DNA of 64,000 nucleotides from Lonicera japonica (taxonomy: Eukaryota; Streptophyta; Magnoliopsida; Dipsacales; Caprifoliaceae): positions 34,941,234 through 35,005,233 of the forward strand of contig CM038471.1 of assembly GCA_021464415.1 (NCBI GenBank), given 5' to 3'. Made by a program: the position numbers and the translations under genes. Each line of letters begins with the position of its first letter. Positions within the stretch are counted from its first letter, which is position 1. The notes beneath the pieces were generated by a model. That model searched no databases. It saw nothing but the letters and a program-made list of their open reading frames with translations, and was not told the DNA's origin. Below, piece after piece: positions 23,869 through 34,092 of this stretch.

Positions 23869-24479
23869 TTCCCGCTCCACAACTGGGAAGCGATCACTAC
23901 GTTCCATAGCCTTATTTAGGAATCGTGTAGGGTAACTAATCACATGTCCTTGCTCCACATACTCCGCTCTTCTTAATAAAAGTTCAAGAAATACATCTAA
24001 TATCTATTACAAACACAAATACAGATTGAATAATTGAAATACAATTGAGATTTATTTGTGAACCCCAATTCAAAATTTCGGAACCAATGTACGTTGCTTA
24101 AGTTTCAATTGTAAGGCTCGGAATTTGAGTTTCAAAACATATTCTCTTGTTACACAATAATATTAAGGGACAACTTAGCTCCCTCTAAATATTTTACACA
24201 TATATGAGTACAACATAGAATACATATTAGTGAAGATAATAGTACTATAATTAAGTTTCAAGAGAGAGTGCTAATTTGTTAATTAACAAAATAGAAATAA
24301 ATAAAGAAGAAAGTGATGAGCTAAGATTATTTTGTGGAAGGCATGAATAGGAAAAGGAAAATTAAGTGAACCATCAAAATTCATAGGCTTAATTAAACAA
24401 ACATGCAACAAGCAGGCAAAGCTTTAAAAGGGCAAACAAATAGAAATAAGAAAAAAATGTGAAAATTAAAGAGCTACTC

Positions 24480-25241
24480 TTAAGGAAAAAATGCACTAGA
24501 CCACATAGCATTATGGTAGTTGTCCCCATATGGCATCATCATCTCATTGTCCCCATGACCAAACCCTACTTGCTCATTAGGTGTGTTCAACAACTCCATG
24601 AACAATTGTGGCCTTTGTGTCCCATCCATGCTGAAAAAGTCAACAACTTCTCTTGTCTCTGCCGAAGCTGCCGCCACAGGTGGAGGCCCAGCCTTTGGTG
24701 GTCGAGCTGCTGTCACTTGTGGTGAAGCCCCCACTGTCGGTGGTGGTGCAATTTTTGAATGAGCTGCTTTCTTAAGTGACTCAATTCTTATTTGAATCTC
24801 CTTTATTTTTTTATCAACCAACCAACCAACATCGTTCAAATCAGTCATTGACAATCCTTGGAAGCCTGTCCCCATCAAGCATTGGTACATAACATGAGTC
24901 ATCTCTTTCTCACGATTTTCCTTGTGTTCTTTTTTCAGAGTTTCACTAGCTTTAGCGATCCTTTGCCTAATAAAACTTTCTTGATTCATCATCTTCTTGT
25001 ATTGCTCCATTTCAGGCATTTTCTTGAACTGCGCAAGCACACGCTGGGCCCCCATTATGTTAGGCCACACCTCGGGCTGAGATGCGTCGAATGGACTATA
25101 AATAATTGCACACGCATCAATGCCACATAAAGTACTAAGTTCACTCACCTTCTTCATCAAACCCTTCTTCCTTTTCTTGAATGTTGCTTTTCTTGATGCA
25201 TCATTGGTTATGTAAGCAAGCTTTACTTTTTTTCTAGTCAT
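24480..25241 (-). CDS. AGL80-like: Type I (M-gamma) MADS-box transcription factor, AGL80-like, intact
   Basis: A single-exon frame of 253 aa from ATG at 25241. An upstream in-frame ATG at 25277 would add 12 hydrophobic residues unlike the family, so the MTRKKVKLAYI start is chosen. Residues 1-60 are a complete MADS domain: basic N-terminus RKKVKLAYI, then KKRKKGLMKKVSELSTLCGI, then ACAIIYSPFD and PEVWP. Residues 75-160 are helix- or coil-prone with M-gamma signatures (QRIAKASETL, EKEMTHVMYQCLMG), corresponding closely to Arabidopsis AGL80. There is no K-box, as expected for type I. A Pro/Ala-rich linker (about 165-205) precedes a conserved C-terminus ending MWSSAFFP. AGL80-class proteins are nuclear, bind CArG-type DNA as heterodimers with M-alpha proteins, and act in the central cell and endosperm. 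The same role here is inference. It is the only unbroken member of a five-copy array. Confidence 0.93.
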   Translation of the reverse strand: MTRKKVKLAYITNDASRKATFKKRKKGLMKKVSELSTLCGIDACAIIYSPFDASQPEVWPNIMGAQRVLAQFKKMPEMEQYKKMMNQESFIRQRIAKASETLKKEHKENREKEMTHVMYQCLMGTGFQGLSMTDLNDVGWLVDKKIKEIQIRIESLKKAAHSKIAPPPTVGASPQVTAARPPKAGPPPVAAASAETREVVDFFSMDGTQRPQLFMELLNTPNEQVGFGHGDNEMMMPYGDNYHNAMWSSAFFP

Positions 25242-25319
25242 GACGAAAACTATATAGAAGGCAAATAATGGAGACAATATATATGATATATAGATAAAAA
25301 AACTAGTGTGAGTCTTTTC

Positions 25320-25560
25320 TTGGTCTAAATGTTCATTGCTATATATTTAGGTAATGAGATTACAAAAATTAATGCTTGAAGATTTTTATATCTGTATCCT
25401 TATTGGAGGTATTATGACTTGGGTAAATTTCTATATGAAGTTATCACTAAGTAATAATTTTGAAACTACTAATTAAGTGCATTCCAAAACTTGAGATTTG
25501 CAAAGATTTTTTTTTTTTTTTTTGATTGAGTGTATGAAATTAAAGGAGGGGCACCCTGAA
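25320..25560 (-). promoter_or_regulatory. Putative promoter of intact MADS gene
   Basis: A TATA-like ATATATAG lies at about 25339-25346, about 100 bp upstream of the ATG. It is followed in the sense direction by 'AACATTTAGACCAAGAAAAG'. The same TATA plus TTTAGA(C/T) block is present upstream of copies 1, 2 and 4. Conservation among four diverged copies suggests a retained promoter core, but recent duplication alone could also explain it. A T18 run near 25508-25525 marks the distal part. Confidence 0.55.
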
Positions 25561-25808
25561 GGTTCCCTAGTAAGTATTGGATCCGTACTTAATACAGTGA
25601 ATTATCTCTCATATTGAACCCACTTAAGAAGAAATCTTTGCTGCTGCGGACTAAACAGTGGCTAGTTCTAGATAGATTAAAAATTATTAACCAAAACAAT
25701 GAGGGCTATATTGCATTTTTGCTAGGTACAATATATATGTGTAATAAATAAATTTATATGTATTAAGAGTTTTATAATATGCTATTGATGCAGCTTACTA
25801 ATATATAT

Positions 25809-26045
25809 TGGGTAATTAGCAAAAATGGCCCTTAAAGGTTGGTCAAAATTTCTTGCCCGTCCCTAAAGTTCAATTTTCAGTTAAAGTATCCTTAAAGTTT
25901 CTAATTTCGGTTGAAGTATCCTTAAAGTTTTAAATTTCGGTTGAAGCATCCAAAAATTTTAAGGATGTTTCAACCGAAAATTAAACTTTAGAGACGAATG
26001 AGAAATTCGGGTTAAATTTTTGGGGTCATTTTTGCTAATTACCCT
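25809..26045. mobile_element. MITE with 9-10-bp target duplication AATATATAT
   Basis: Terminal inverted repeats GGGTAATTAGCAAAAATG and CATTTTTGCTAATTACCC are perfect over 18 bp. The interior holds three near-copies of 'ttcggttgaagyatcc', one in reverse, so it is self-complementary. The direct repeat AATATATAT at 25800-25808 and 26046-26054 (possibly TAATATATAT) suggests a Mutator-like MITE. The AT-rich target weakens the proof. Confidence 0.75.
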
Positions 26046-26059
26046 AATATATATGCAGG

Positions 26060-26588
26060 TTGTCTTAGGTCCAAGTTGATTCCTTTTTGGGTAGTTCATT
26101 AATATCAAATCAAAACGGTTCTTGTGTGGCATTATTAGTTTATTACATTATAGTTGTTCACATTTACATATATATATATTGGTTTTATTTCCAATGATGA
26201 CATATATGCATATATAAACGGCATAATACTTAGAGAATTGAAGTATATTAATGGAGAGAAAGGTCGAATAAGAAACATATTAAAAGAGACACATTCAATA
26301 AGAAAATCTGATGAAACTAAATCTTTCCTTACGTAAAATGCCTCATGGACATAAAACTCCAAATTTCATTGACGCTATGTAGGGGTAGTATAAAGGGATA
26401 TATGTAAAGGAGCCGAATATTGTACTATTTATTATTTACCTCATTTTTTAAATGAATGATCCAAATCCTTACAAATATATATTCGTATTCGTTCGGATTG
26501 TAGGTTTAACTCTTCTTATCCATATCCTATTAGATTACCCAGGTTCAAATATATATATATATACACGTAAATATCTATCATATATATA
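26060..26588. repeat. Duplicated array flank
   Basis: 26100-26340 matches 38750-39070 ('ggttgt.ttaggtccaagtt', 'gagagaaagrt', 'aataagaaa') and 26124-26530 matches 54440-54490 joined to 61131-61215. No gene. Confidence 0.65.
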
Positions 26589-26935
26589 GGTACATTTCAA
26601 TTTTCAAGTAATGTTTAACTTGAGGACCTTAAGTCACGGATTGGGCATTTTGAGAGGTCAAACAGGTGAGTTTTTTTGACAAAATTTGGTGGAGATGTTT
26701 TTCATGATTAGTAAGATCATCTCTACCAAATTTCATGAAAACAACCGGGAAGTGAGTTAACTACGAAATTAAAATATATATCTCCATTAACTTAACATCT
26801 AAATTACAATTTTGAAGTTAATCCACTTGTCGCTTGAATTTTTTTATGAAATTTGGTATAGATGATCTACTAGTATATAATCATGAAAATCATCACCTCC
26901 AAGTTTCATAAAAACACACATCCGTTTGAAACACC

Positions 26936-26966
<31 letters not shown>

Positions 26967-27026
26967 AAAAAATTGCTCAATCTGTGATTAAGGTTCTTGA
27001 GTTAAGACCTTACTTGAAATTTACCC
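26589..27026. mobile_element. Long-armed MITE family, diverged copy
   Basis: The ends 'ggtacatttcaa' and 'cttgaaatttaccc' are inverted, as are the inner motifs 'aaatttggtggagatg' (26687) and 'catctctaccaaattt' (26720). It belongs with copies at 47066, 52225 and, in part, 35272. It contains the C23/A16 run at 26934-26972. Confidence 0.6.
26934..26972. repeat. Homopolymer run, 23 C then 16 A
   Basis: Direct count from the sequence. It lies inside a MITE arm. On the minus strand it is a G23 tract that could form G-quadruplexes. The length may be affected by sequencing or assembly error. Confidence 0.9.
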
Positions 27027-28380
27027 TCGGTCATATACCTACAAAAGTTTTACTACAATAGTCTAACTGTTCTTAACCATATACTATTGTAAGTTTTACT
27101 AGATAAGCAAGGTTAGAGAAATGAACTAGTTATACAAAATTACATGTATGTACCTAGTATCACTACAACAAAACCCTCATTCTCTAATGTCTTGCTTTAG
27201 TATCCCCGACACTTATGCATGGTACGTAAAGGTAACACTAATCACCGCCGGAAAATTAATTTTCCGATAATATTTCAGTTTATTTGTTGGTAAATGGTTG
27301 TTATAGAGAGTGTAATATTTATTTGAAGTGAATAATTTTTTTTTTCAGAAGAAAGGGCACTATACATATATAATCACTAGCCAAAGATGAAAGCCATCTT
27401 TGGAACAAAGAATTCCATTTCCATACCCGAAACTGAAAGCGCATGATGATCTTGCTATAAGCCAGATTATCCGATCTAAGGAAAAATTGAAAAAACAAAG
27501 CCTCTTCGTACCAAAAGACAAAGATAAAATCTAAGCCACTACACAACCTACCTCAATAGCCTATAAAACACCATCAAAGATTGCGTTGAATCACTCTCAA
27601 AATAACGTTTTGTACATTATTTGTGCAAATTACGACAAATCTATTGATGGTAAGTTTTGATTTTGACCTAATATTTTCGTCCTTGTTCAAGTTATCTGTC
27701 GTTTTGACTCTATTTATGCGTTATTCACATTTAGTTGACCGAATTATACATTACGTTGTATAAATTTGTGTTCAATTTGTCCATTTTTATTTTTATTTTT
27801 ATTTTTATTTTTTTGCAATTCATGTTTTTGGAACAAATTTAAGTATTTGTGTGAGAAGAAATTGGCATAAACATGTGAATATCATCTAAAACTATACGTG
27901 ATTCTCCATTTTCTTCGTATTGTACTTCCCACAAAGCGCAATTTTGAATATGTAGGGTTTATCATTACTATGTGTTTTCCCAATTTCCTAAAGCCCCTTC
28001 AATTTCAAATTACAACTAATTTGAGTATACATTACTCTCTGAGCATAACTTTCAATCATACTGCTCTTGATACGTTTAAACTAAATTCATATGCTGAAAT
28101 CATTTGTATGTTGGGCTTACGAGTTCCTATTTTAGACAATTAGCGCACAAAAGTTAGATTGTCTTGCTTTGTTCGAGTTTTTGTCTGTTCCTGGAACCCA
28201 AACTAGTCTGAGCATCATCAACTAATGATTCAATCTCTTGACATGAATTCTTATAGACTCTTAGGCAGTTTAGGATTCCGGGAAATGACAAAACTATAAC
28301 CAACCGAGTAGTTATGAATCCCACCTCTAACTTATACATTGATTATATCCCAAAAGGAAACGAGACTGTTATTTGATATG
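27027..28380. repeat. Segmental duplication (matches 61215-62560)
   Basis: It is collinear with 61215-62560 over about 1.3 kb, with shared 'ggttaataccctcrttctcta'-type text, 'agccatctttggaacaaaga', 'cctaaagccccttcaatttc' and 'tactgctcttgata'. No gene is recognised. Minus frames at 27319-27546 and 28154-28339 and the plus frame at 27898 are interrupted in the other copy, arguing against coding function. Confidence 0.75.
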
Positions 28381-29538
28381 TAGGCAATATATCATCTCAA
28401 ATAATGACGCTGCGAAAATATCAGGTTGTGTTAACCTAAGTGCATGTTCATCAAGTTATAATATAGCTTGGTAAGTCTAAATGTCAGTCCACAGGGATAG
28501 TTTTGGAAAGAAATGGATTAGATCACATATTAATGTTTTCCTTTGAATTCAAAATACAAAAAAGAGTTAATGATCAGTGGATCAAGGAATGATATATATC
28601 ATGATGATCAAAGTATTTCTATGGATTGATAGCCAGGCAATTCAGTTAGGTGAATCTTTCTCACTAAATTTTTGTTATCTTAATTTGTTTAAATTCCTTT
28701 TCAACTAATGAAATCAATTTGTCATGGTAGAGGACGAACTAATTACACCAATTGCTTCCAGTTTTGTTATTTGAACCTTTGAGGTCATATACAATAAAGC
28801 TCCCCTTAGGTGTAACACTGTGTATCGAAATTCAAAATCCAGTTACTTTTTTTTTTCTTTTTTCCTTTGTTGTTGTTGTTGTTGTTGTCAAATAAACCTC
28901 ATCCAGAGGTGATCATGTTTGTAATTGGCCTTGGTTGAATTTTGTGAAACCATGATTGGTTTGTAAAAGCAGATAAATAATTACTCAGTTACCAAAATCA
29001 ATTAAAAAAATTACCACTGAAATGCAGCAATATTTCTAGTTCTATTTTCAATCATTGTATTTTTGCGTATCATATCTTGGCCCTTTTTATACATAAGGAA
29101 ACACAAAAGCATAATGGTTATTGGTTTTGTTAATTGTAGAACCTTTGGGCAAGTTGAAGATGTTACAATTCCTCTCCAACGAATGAATACCCGTGTGTTG
29201 TATCTTTTGTATGCGCAAATACAGTGAAAATGATTCTATCAAGGAGGAATTGAAATCCACATTTATGTCTGTGGAGATTGCATTCTGGTAAAACCTTATA
29301 AGGAATGCCCTTCATTGTGGAATGAGGTTTTCAAAAGCCACAAAATGTGGTGTTTGGTATCGAATTTACTTAAACCCGAACTTTACCATTCCCTATACTA
29401 CGGAACTGTGTTTTACCATACCTTTCTCAACAATTGCATGCTCTTGTAGGGTAAATTTATCCCACATATACTACCAAACTTAACCATCATGGATGCTCTC
29501 ATTGTTATAGCCAGTCATGTTTGGTGTATTGGATCAGT
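28381..29538 (-). mobile_element. Possible Athila-like LTR end (minus) and unassigned DNA
   Basis: The minus strand at 28400-28510 reads 'CTATCCCTGTGGAC', 'CTATATTATAACTTGATGA', 'TGCACTTAGG' and 'TTTTCGCAGCGTCA', parallel to 4008-4110. A (GTT)7 microsatellite lies at about 28866-28887. From 28900 to 29538 I see no gene. An older flank of the MADS array may be included. Confidence 0.3.
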
Positions 29539-29712
29539 TGTTGACGAATGGAGAGAGAGAAGAGAGAGTGAATTATATTGTTATCTATGAATGAATACAA
29601 AGGTCCCTTAAATAGGGATGGAATAAGCTATACATGGAAGGAAAAAATATCCCATGATTCTAGGAATCATAGTGGTAGTCAACTATACCATATCTATACA
29701 TATATTCTAATA
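29539..29712 (-). repeat. 3' LTR of young copia element
   Basis: Plus-strand text TGTTGACGAATGG to 'attctaata'. In element sense it runs TATTAG...CAACA, so the usual TG start is TA. The polypurine tract lies at 29713-29724. Confidence 0.9.
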
Positions 29713-29719
29713 ATCCCCC

Positions 29720-30116
29720 TCAAGTTGGCACACATATATCGAACATGCCCAACTTACTAATCAGCTTGGCGAATACCTTCCTTGTCACGGCATTGGTGAG
29801 TATGTCTGCTAACTGATCTTCAGAGCGTACATGAGGAACAGAAATAACTTTCTCTTCTAACTTCTCTTTGATAAAGAATCTATCCACTTCAACATGCTTT
29901 GTTCTATCATGTTGAACTGGATTGTGTGCGATATCACATGCTGCCTTGTTGTCACAATATAGCATCATGGGTTCTGTCAGAGGAAAACCAAGATCTGTCA
30001 GTAGCAGTTTCAACCACAATAACTCTTGAATACCAACTACCATTCCTCGATATTCTGCTTCTGCGCTTGATCGGGATACTACATTTTGCTTCTTACTTCT
30101 CTAAGTGACCAAGTTT
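29720..30116 (-). pseudogene. Copia RNase H domain (C-terminal end of pol)
   Basis: The frame continues from the TAG at 30101-30103 as 'RSSAEAEYRGMV', then 'LLWLKLLLTDLG', 'MMLYCDNKAACDIAHNP', 'RTKHVEVDRFFIKEKL', 'DQLADILTNAV' and 'LGMFDI'. These are the normal copia RNase H and C-terminal motifs, including the catalytic D of YCDN. It reaches the polypurine tract as expected. Confidence 0.9.
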
Positions 30117-31339
30117 CCTCCAACAAATGTGAAGTACCCTGATGTAAACCTTCTGTCACATATATTACCTGCCCAATCAGCATTAGTGTATCCTTCAACC
30201 TTTAGGATATCCTCATTTTTTTGGAATAGGATTCCCTTTCCAGGAGCTGCTTTGAGATAACTGCTAATCCTCATAACTGCCTGCATATGCTGCTCCCCTG
30301 GATTATGCAAGAATTGACTAACAATACTTAATGCATATGATATATCAGGCACTGTATGTGCTAGATACATCAATCTTCCTACCAATCTCTGATAGCGCCC
30401 TTTATCGACGGGCACTTGATTTGGTTCGACCTCTAACTTCAATCCTTCCTCCATTGGAGTCTCTGACGGTTGACAAGCAGACATTCCGGTTTCATTCAGT
30501 AAGTTTAGGGCATACTTTCTCTGAGATAGAAAGATGCCTTTTGATGATCTAGACACCTCGATCCCTAGAAAATACTTCAAGCTGCCAAGGTCTTTCATCT
30601 CAAACTACTGAGATAAGAGCTCCTTCAATGCCTGTTGTTCTTGAGGGTCGTTTCCTCTGAGCACCATGTCATCTACATAGACGATAAAAGCCGTAATTTT
30701 TCCATGACCTTTCTTCAAAAATAAAGTATGATCAGAATTACTCTGGCTATACCCAAACTTTTGCATTGATCTTGCGAATCTCCCAAACCAGACTCTAGGG
30801 GATTGTTTTAGCCCATTCAAAGATTTTTTCAATTTGCAGACTTTATTTGTATGCTCAACCGGGATCTTATATCCAGGTGGAAACTCCATATATACCTCCT
30901 CCTCTAAATCCCCATGTAGGAAAGCATTTTTCACATCGAACTGTTGTAGAGGCCAGTCTAAGTTTGCAGCTAATGAGAGTAACACTCGTACCGTATTGAT
31001 CTTTGCTACAGGCGCAAATGTCTCTAGATAATCAATCCTATGCGTCTGTGTGTAGCCTTTCGCAACCAGTCTCGCTTTGAATCTTTCGATTGTTCCATCT
31101 ACTTTAAATTTCACAGTGCACACCCACTTGCAACCCACCTTCTTCTTTCCTGCTGGTAATTTAGTCAATTCACATATGTCATTTTTCAACAAGGATTTCA
31201 TCTCCTCATCCATTACTGATTTCCACTTAGAATTACATAAGGCTTCCTGCACACTGTTAGGAATAGATACAGACGATAATTGATTCACAAAAGATTTATT
31301 AGATGCAGTTAACTGATTATAAGACACATAATTACTCAT
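30101..31339 (-). pseudogene. Copia reverse transcriptase
   Basis: Two frames (30605-31339 and 30101-30598) are one coding unit broken by an in-frame TAG at 30605-30607. Motifs in order: GCKWVCTVKFKVDGTIER, ARLVAKGYTQ, LETFAPVAK, QFDVKNAFLHGDLEEEVYM, LNGLKQSPRVWF, YVDDMV (catalytic DD), then MKDLGSLKYFLGIEV, YQRLVGRLMYL and ADWAGN. The second break is a TAG replacing the tryptophan of the 'LVTWRSKKQ' motif. Both stops fit C-to-T transitions (one on the opposite strand). The enzyme would copy element RNA if intact. Confidence 0.92.
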
Positions 31340-32579
31340 AGGATATTTGGCTTTACTGGTAAAATCTGGGTCATACGTGGGTTTAGGTACACCTCTATTT
31401 ACTCGGTTAGGAAGCTTTTTTATAGGAATAAAAGAATAAAATGATACCTGGGAGATTTCAGTTTCAGAGATATTTGAAGTGGACGATTAGTTATTTGAGT
31501 CAGGTGGTGACGGAGGCGGAGACGGCACAACTTTATTTGGCAAGATTTCTGCTGTTACCATATCAGGGGATGACATGATTTCGGTTGTCTCTGTTGCTGG
31601 TGGTGAAGTCAACGCTGGAACCACCTCTATTGAGCTTATTTCTTCCTCATTGATATTTCCAAATAACTGAACTTCTTTATAATTCTCCCCCTGAAGTTAA
31701 GTTCAGTGAAAGTACATAGTTTCTTCATGAAATGTCACATCCATAGTGACATACATTTTCTGTATGGGAGGATGATAACAAGTATACCCCTTTTGAGAAT
31801 ATGCATACCCTACAAAGACGCATTTGAGAGCGCACGGTTCAAGCTTGTTCTGTTGCTCCTTTGGTAAGTGGACAAATGTAACACATCCAAACACCCGGGG
31901 AGGAAGATTTGACACGGTAGGAGCTGTGACAGACTTAGCTAAGACTTCAAAGGGTGTCTGAAAATCAAGTACGGTTGAAAGGATGCGGTTTACTAAATAG
32001 ACAGCTGATGAGAGTGCTTCACCCCAATACGAGGTTGGTGCGTTTGCGCCGATCAGTGATGCCCGAACGATTTCTAATAAATGACGGTTTTTTCATTCGA
32101 CAACCCCATTCTGTTGAGGAGTATAAGGACATGTAATCTAATGAATGGTCCCATGAAATTTGAAGTATGCTCGTAACTCAGTACTCATATATTCTCCACT
32201 ATTATCACTTCGAAGAACTTGAATAGTAGCATTATATTGTGTACTGATCTGTTTATGAAATCTCTGAAATATACCACTAACTTCTCCTTTTGGATTTCAT
32301 AGGACAAACCCACGTCATTCGAGTACAATCATCAATAAACGTGACAAACCATCGTATGCCACCTAAGGAAGAAATGTGAGACGGTCCCCATACATCAGAA
32401 TGAATAATCATAAATGGAACGGAACTCTTAGTCAATGAAGGTTTAAAGGAAGTACGATGACTTTTAGTCAGTTCACAAATCTCACAGTGAAAATCAGAAG
32501 AATTAACTTTACGAACTAAACGGGAAAACAGTTTCTTTAAGTAGCCAAACGATGCGTGTCCTAACCGACGGTGCCATAA
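31340..32579 (-). pseudogene. Copia integrase, several frameshifts
   Basis: Minus-strand pieces give 'LWHRRLGHASFGYLKKLF' (pre-integrase), the zinc-binding 'CEICELTKSHR', the core pieces 'IHSDVWGPSHISSLGG' and 'FVTFIDDCTRMTWV', and then the C-terminal 'PRVFGCVTFVHL', 'KLEPCALKCVFVGYAYSQKG' and 'YHPP.KMYVTMDVTFHE' (31703-31915). The catalytic-core part between about 31915 and 32300 is out of frame several times. A variable linker follows to the reverse transcriptase. It cannot give an active integrase. Confidence 0.88.
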
Positions 32580-33323
32580 CTAAAGTTCATCTGTAATTTT
32601 TTTTTCCGACGTACTGGTGTTCAAGGCTTCGTGCAAGCAATTTGTGCTTTTGAACTCCAGGTCTAGATAGTATAATTTTTTGCGCCTAACACCATAACCA
32701 ATCGTCTTCTTCGTCTGAATATCCTTAAAAACACAATGAGACGGCCAAAAGATGGCAACACAGTGTAGGGCATTAGTTATTTGAGAAACAGATAATATAT
32801 TATAATCTAAGGATGGTACTACTAAGACGGAGGTTAGGTTCAATGTGTTGGATAGATTGATTGATCCTTTTCCCACTACAGGGACTGGGGCACCATTGGC
32901 TATGGACACAAAGGGCTGAGATGATGGGGTTAAAGGAGTAACTATTTTTGAATTAGACGTCATATGATTAGTCGCACCAGAATCAATTACCCATATATTA
33001 TTCAAAACAGAGACAGAATGTAAAGTCGTACCTGATGTACCTATGGTGGTGAGTAAGCCTGAGGCCTGTGTGTTACCACCTGTTGTGGTTTGACATGTTC
33101 TGCGATTGCGAGAATCTTTCCACCAATCCGGATATCCAATGATTTCATAGCAACCCTTTTTCGAGTGTCCCGTGAGTCCACAGAAGGAGCATGGCGGGTA
33201 TTTGGAAGTGGAATACTGAGAGTCATTCAATCGATTACCAGAGCATGATCGTTTATTTGAATTTCGCCAATTGAAGGGGTACCTGGTTGATGATCCGGTC
33301 ATGATCGTGGGGTTGAAAGTCAT
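32580..33323 (-). pseudogene. Copia gag C-terminus (zinc knuckle) and protease
   Basis: A 247-codon frame. The CCHC knuckle 'CSFCGLTGHSKKGC' is followed by 'YPDWW', usual in this lineage. The aspartic protease motif is 'WVIDSGATNHMT', and then 'SQITNALHC' and 'FKDIQTKKTIG' lead toward pre-integrase. A TAG at 32580-32582 separates it from 'LWHRRLGH'. The N-terminal UBN2 gag core, normally about 300 residues before the knuckle, is absent. Confidence 0.88.
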
Positions 33324-34079
33324 GTGAGAGTGTAGTACGCAATGATCGAGATTGAATCTGAAAATTCTGAGACTGTGGTTGTGCTCGGGACATCGAAAAA
33401 AGCCAGGAACCGGTCTGGTCCAGTTAAGAACCGGTCAAGAAACAGGTGAACCGGGCCGTTGAAAAAAAAGGAAAAACTGGTCTGGTTTAGGGTTCTGTCA
33501 GTCAATGGTCAACGGTCAAAGTCAACGGTCAAAGATGACATGGATGATGACGTGGCGGCTGAGGTGGCTTTTTGGCTGACGTGGCTGATGGCGTGTCAGT
33601 GATATGGCAGCTGATGTGGCGGTGACTGGGCGCTAGGGCTGACGTTGCAAGTGTTTGTTGTAATAAGAAAAAAAAATTGCTACGACTGGGTTTTGAACTG
33701 TGGACAAACCAGAGTTAACGTGGTGCTCTTGCCAGTTGAGCTACGTGATGCTTTGGTGATATTGTTGGACGTCGATTGTTTTTGACTTGTGTTTCTGAGT
33801 AAGATCTGATTAATAGAGGCGCGTGGCTGAATCGCGGCGGGAGGATGGTTTATTCAGGTGGCGCGTGAGGGCGCGTTTTGAGGCCTAATGAGATGATTCG
33901 AACGAATTTGGTACCGAATTTTGAAGACGAACTATATGGTGTAAGTTTTGGTTTAGTGAGGTGTCGATATTGGATGTACGAAGACCTAGAAGGTTGCTTT
34001 TTTTTTTGTGGGCGGTTGATGATGATGATGGCTGCGTGGTGAGAATGGTGAGCACGACTAGGGTTTGTGGATCGTGTAT
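33324..34079 (-). other. Long untranslated leader of the copia element, gag core deleted
   Basis: The leader between the primer site and the knuckle frame contains a cluster of imperfect 'GCCACGTCAGC' repeats (33530-33650) and 'GACCGTTGACTTTGACC' repeats (33505-33530), plus the tRNA-like stretch at 33679-33751. No gag core is recognisable. The 61-codon frame at 33320-33505 may be new or relic coding sequence. Confidence 0.6.
33679..33751 (-). other. tRNA-like sequence with box A and box B inside copia leader
   Basis: The minus strand carries TAGCTCAACTGG, a full match to the box A consensus TRGYNNARNNGG, and GTTCAAAAC, a match to box B GWTCRANNC. They are about 33 nt apart. D-arm text GCTC...GAGC is intact. 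The acceptor and T stems pair poorly, so this is a tRNA relic rather than a tRNA gene. Confidence 0.6.
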
Positions 34080-34092
34080 CCCTTTGATACCG
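34080..34092 (-). promoter_or_regulatory. Primer binding site (initiator-Met tRNA type)
   Basis: Minus strand CGGTATCAAAGGG abuts the 5' LTR. It differs from the usual TGGTATCAGAGC at a few positions. Confidence 0.8.

Noticed and set aside
24459..24725. 88-codon plus frame opposite the MADS C-terminus
   Set aside because: Antisense shadow of the real minus-strand gene.
27171..27190. CACTACAACAAAACC as a third CACTA terminus
   Set aside because: No matching inverted end with a 3-bp duplication was found downstream, and the text is part of the segmental duplication shared with 61362.
27319..27546. 75-codon minus frame as an RNase H or LINE fragment
   Set aside because: Weak resemblance only. 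The copy at 61560-61780 has different stops and shifts.
33679..33751. Functional tRNA gene
   Set aside because: Internal promoter boxes match, but the acceptor and T stems do not pair well and there is no sound anticodon stem.
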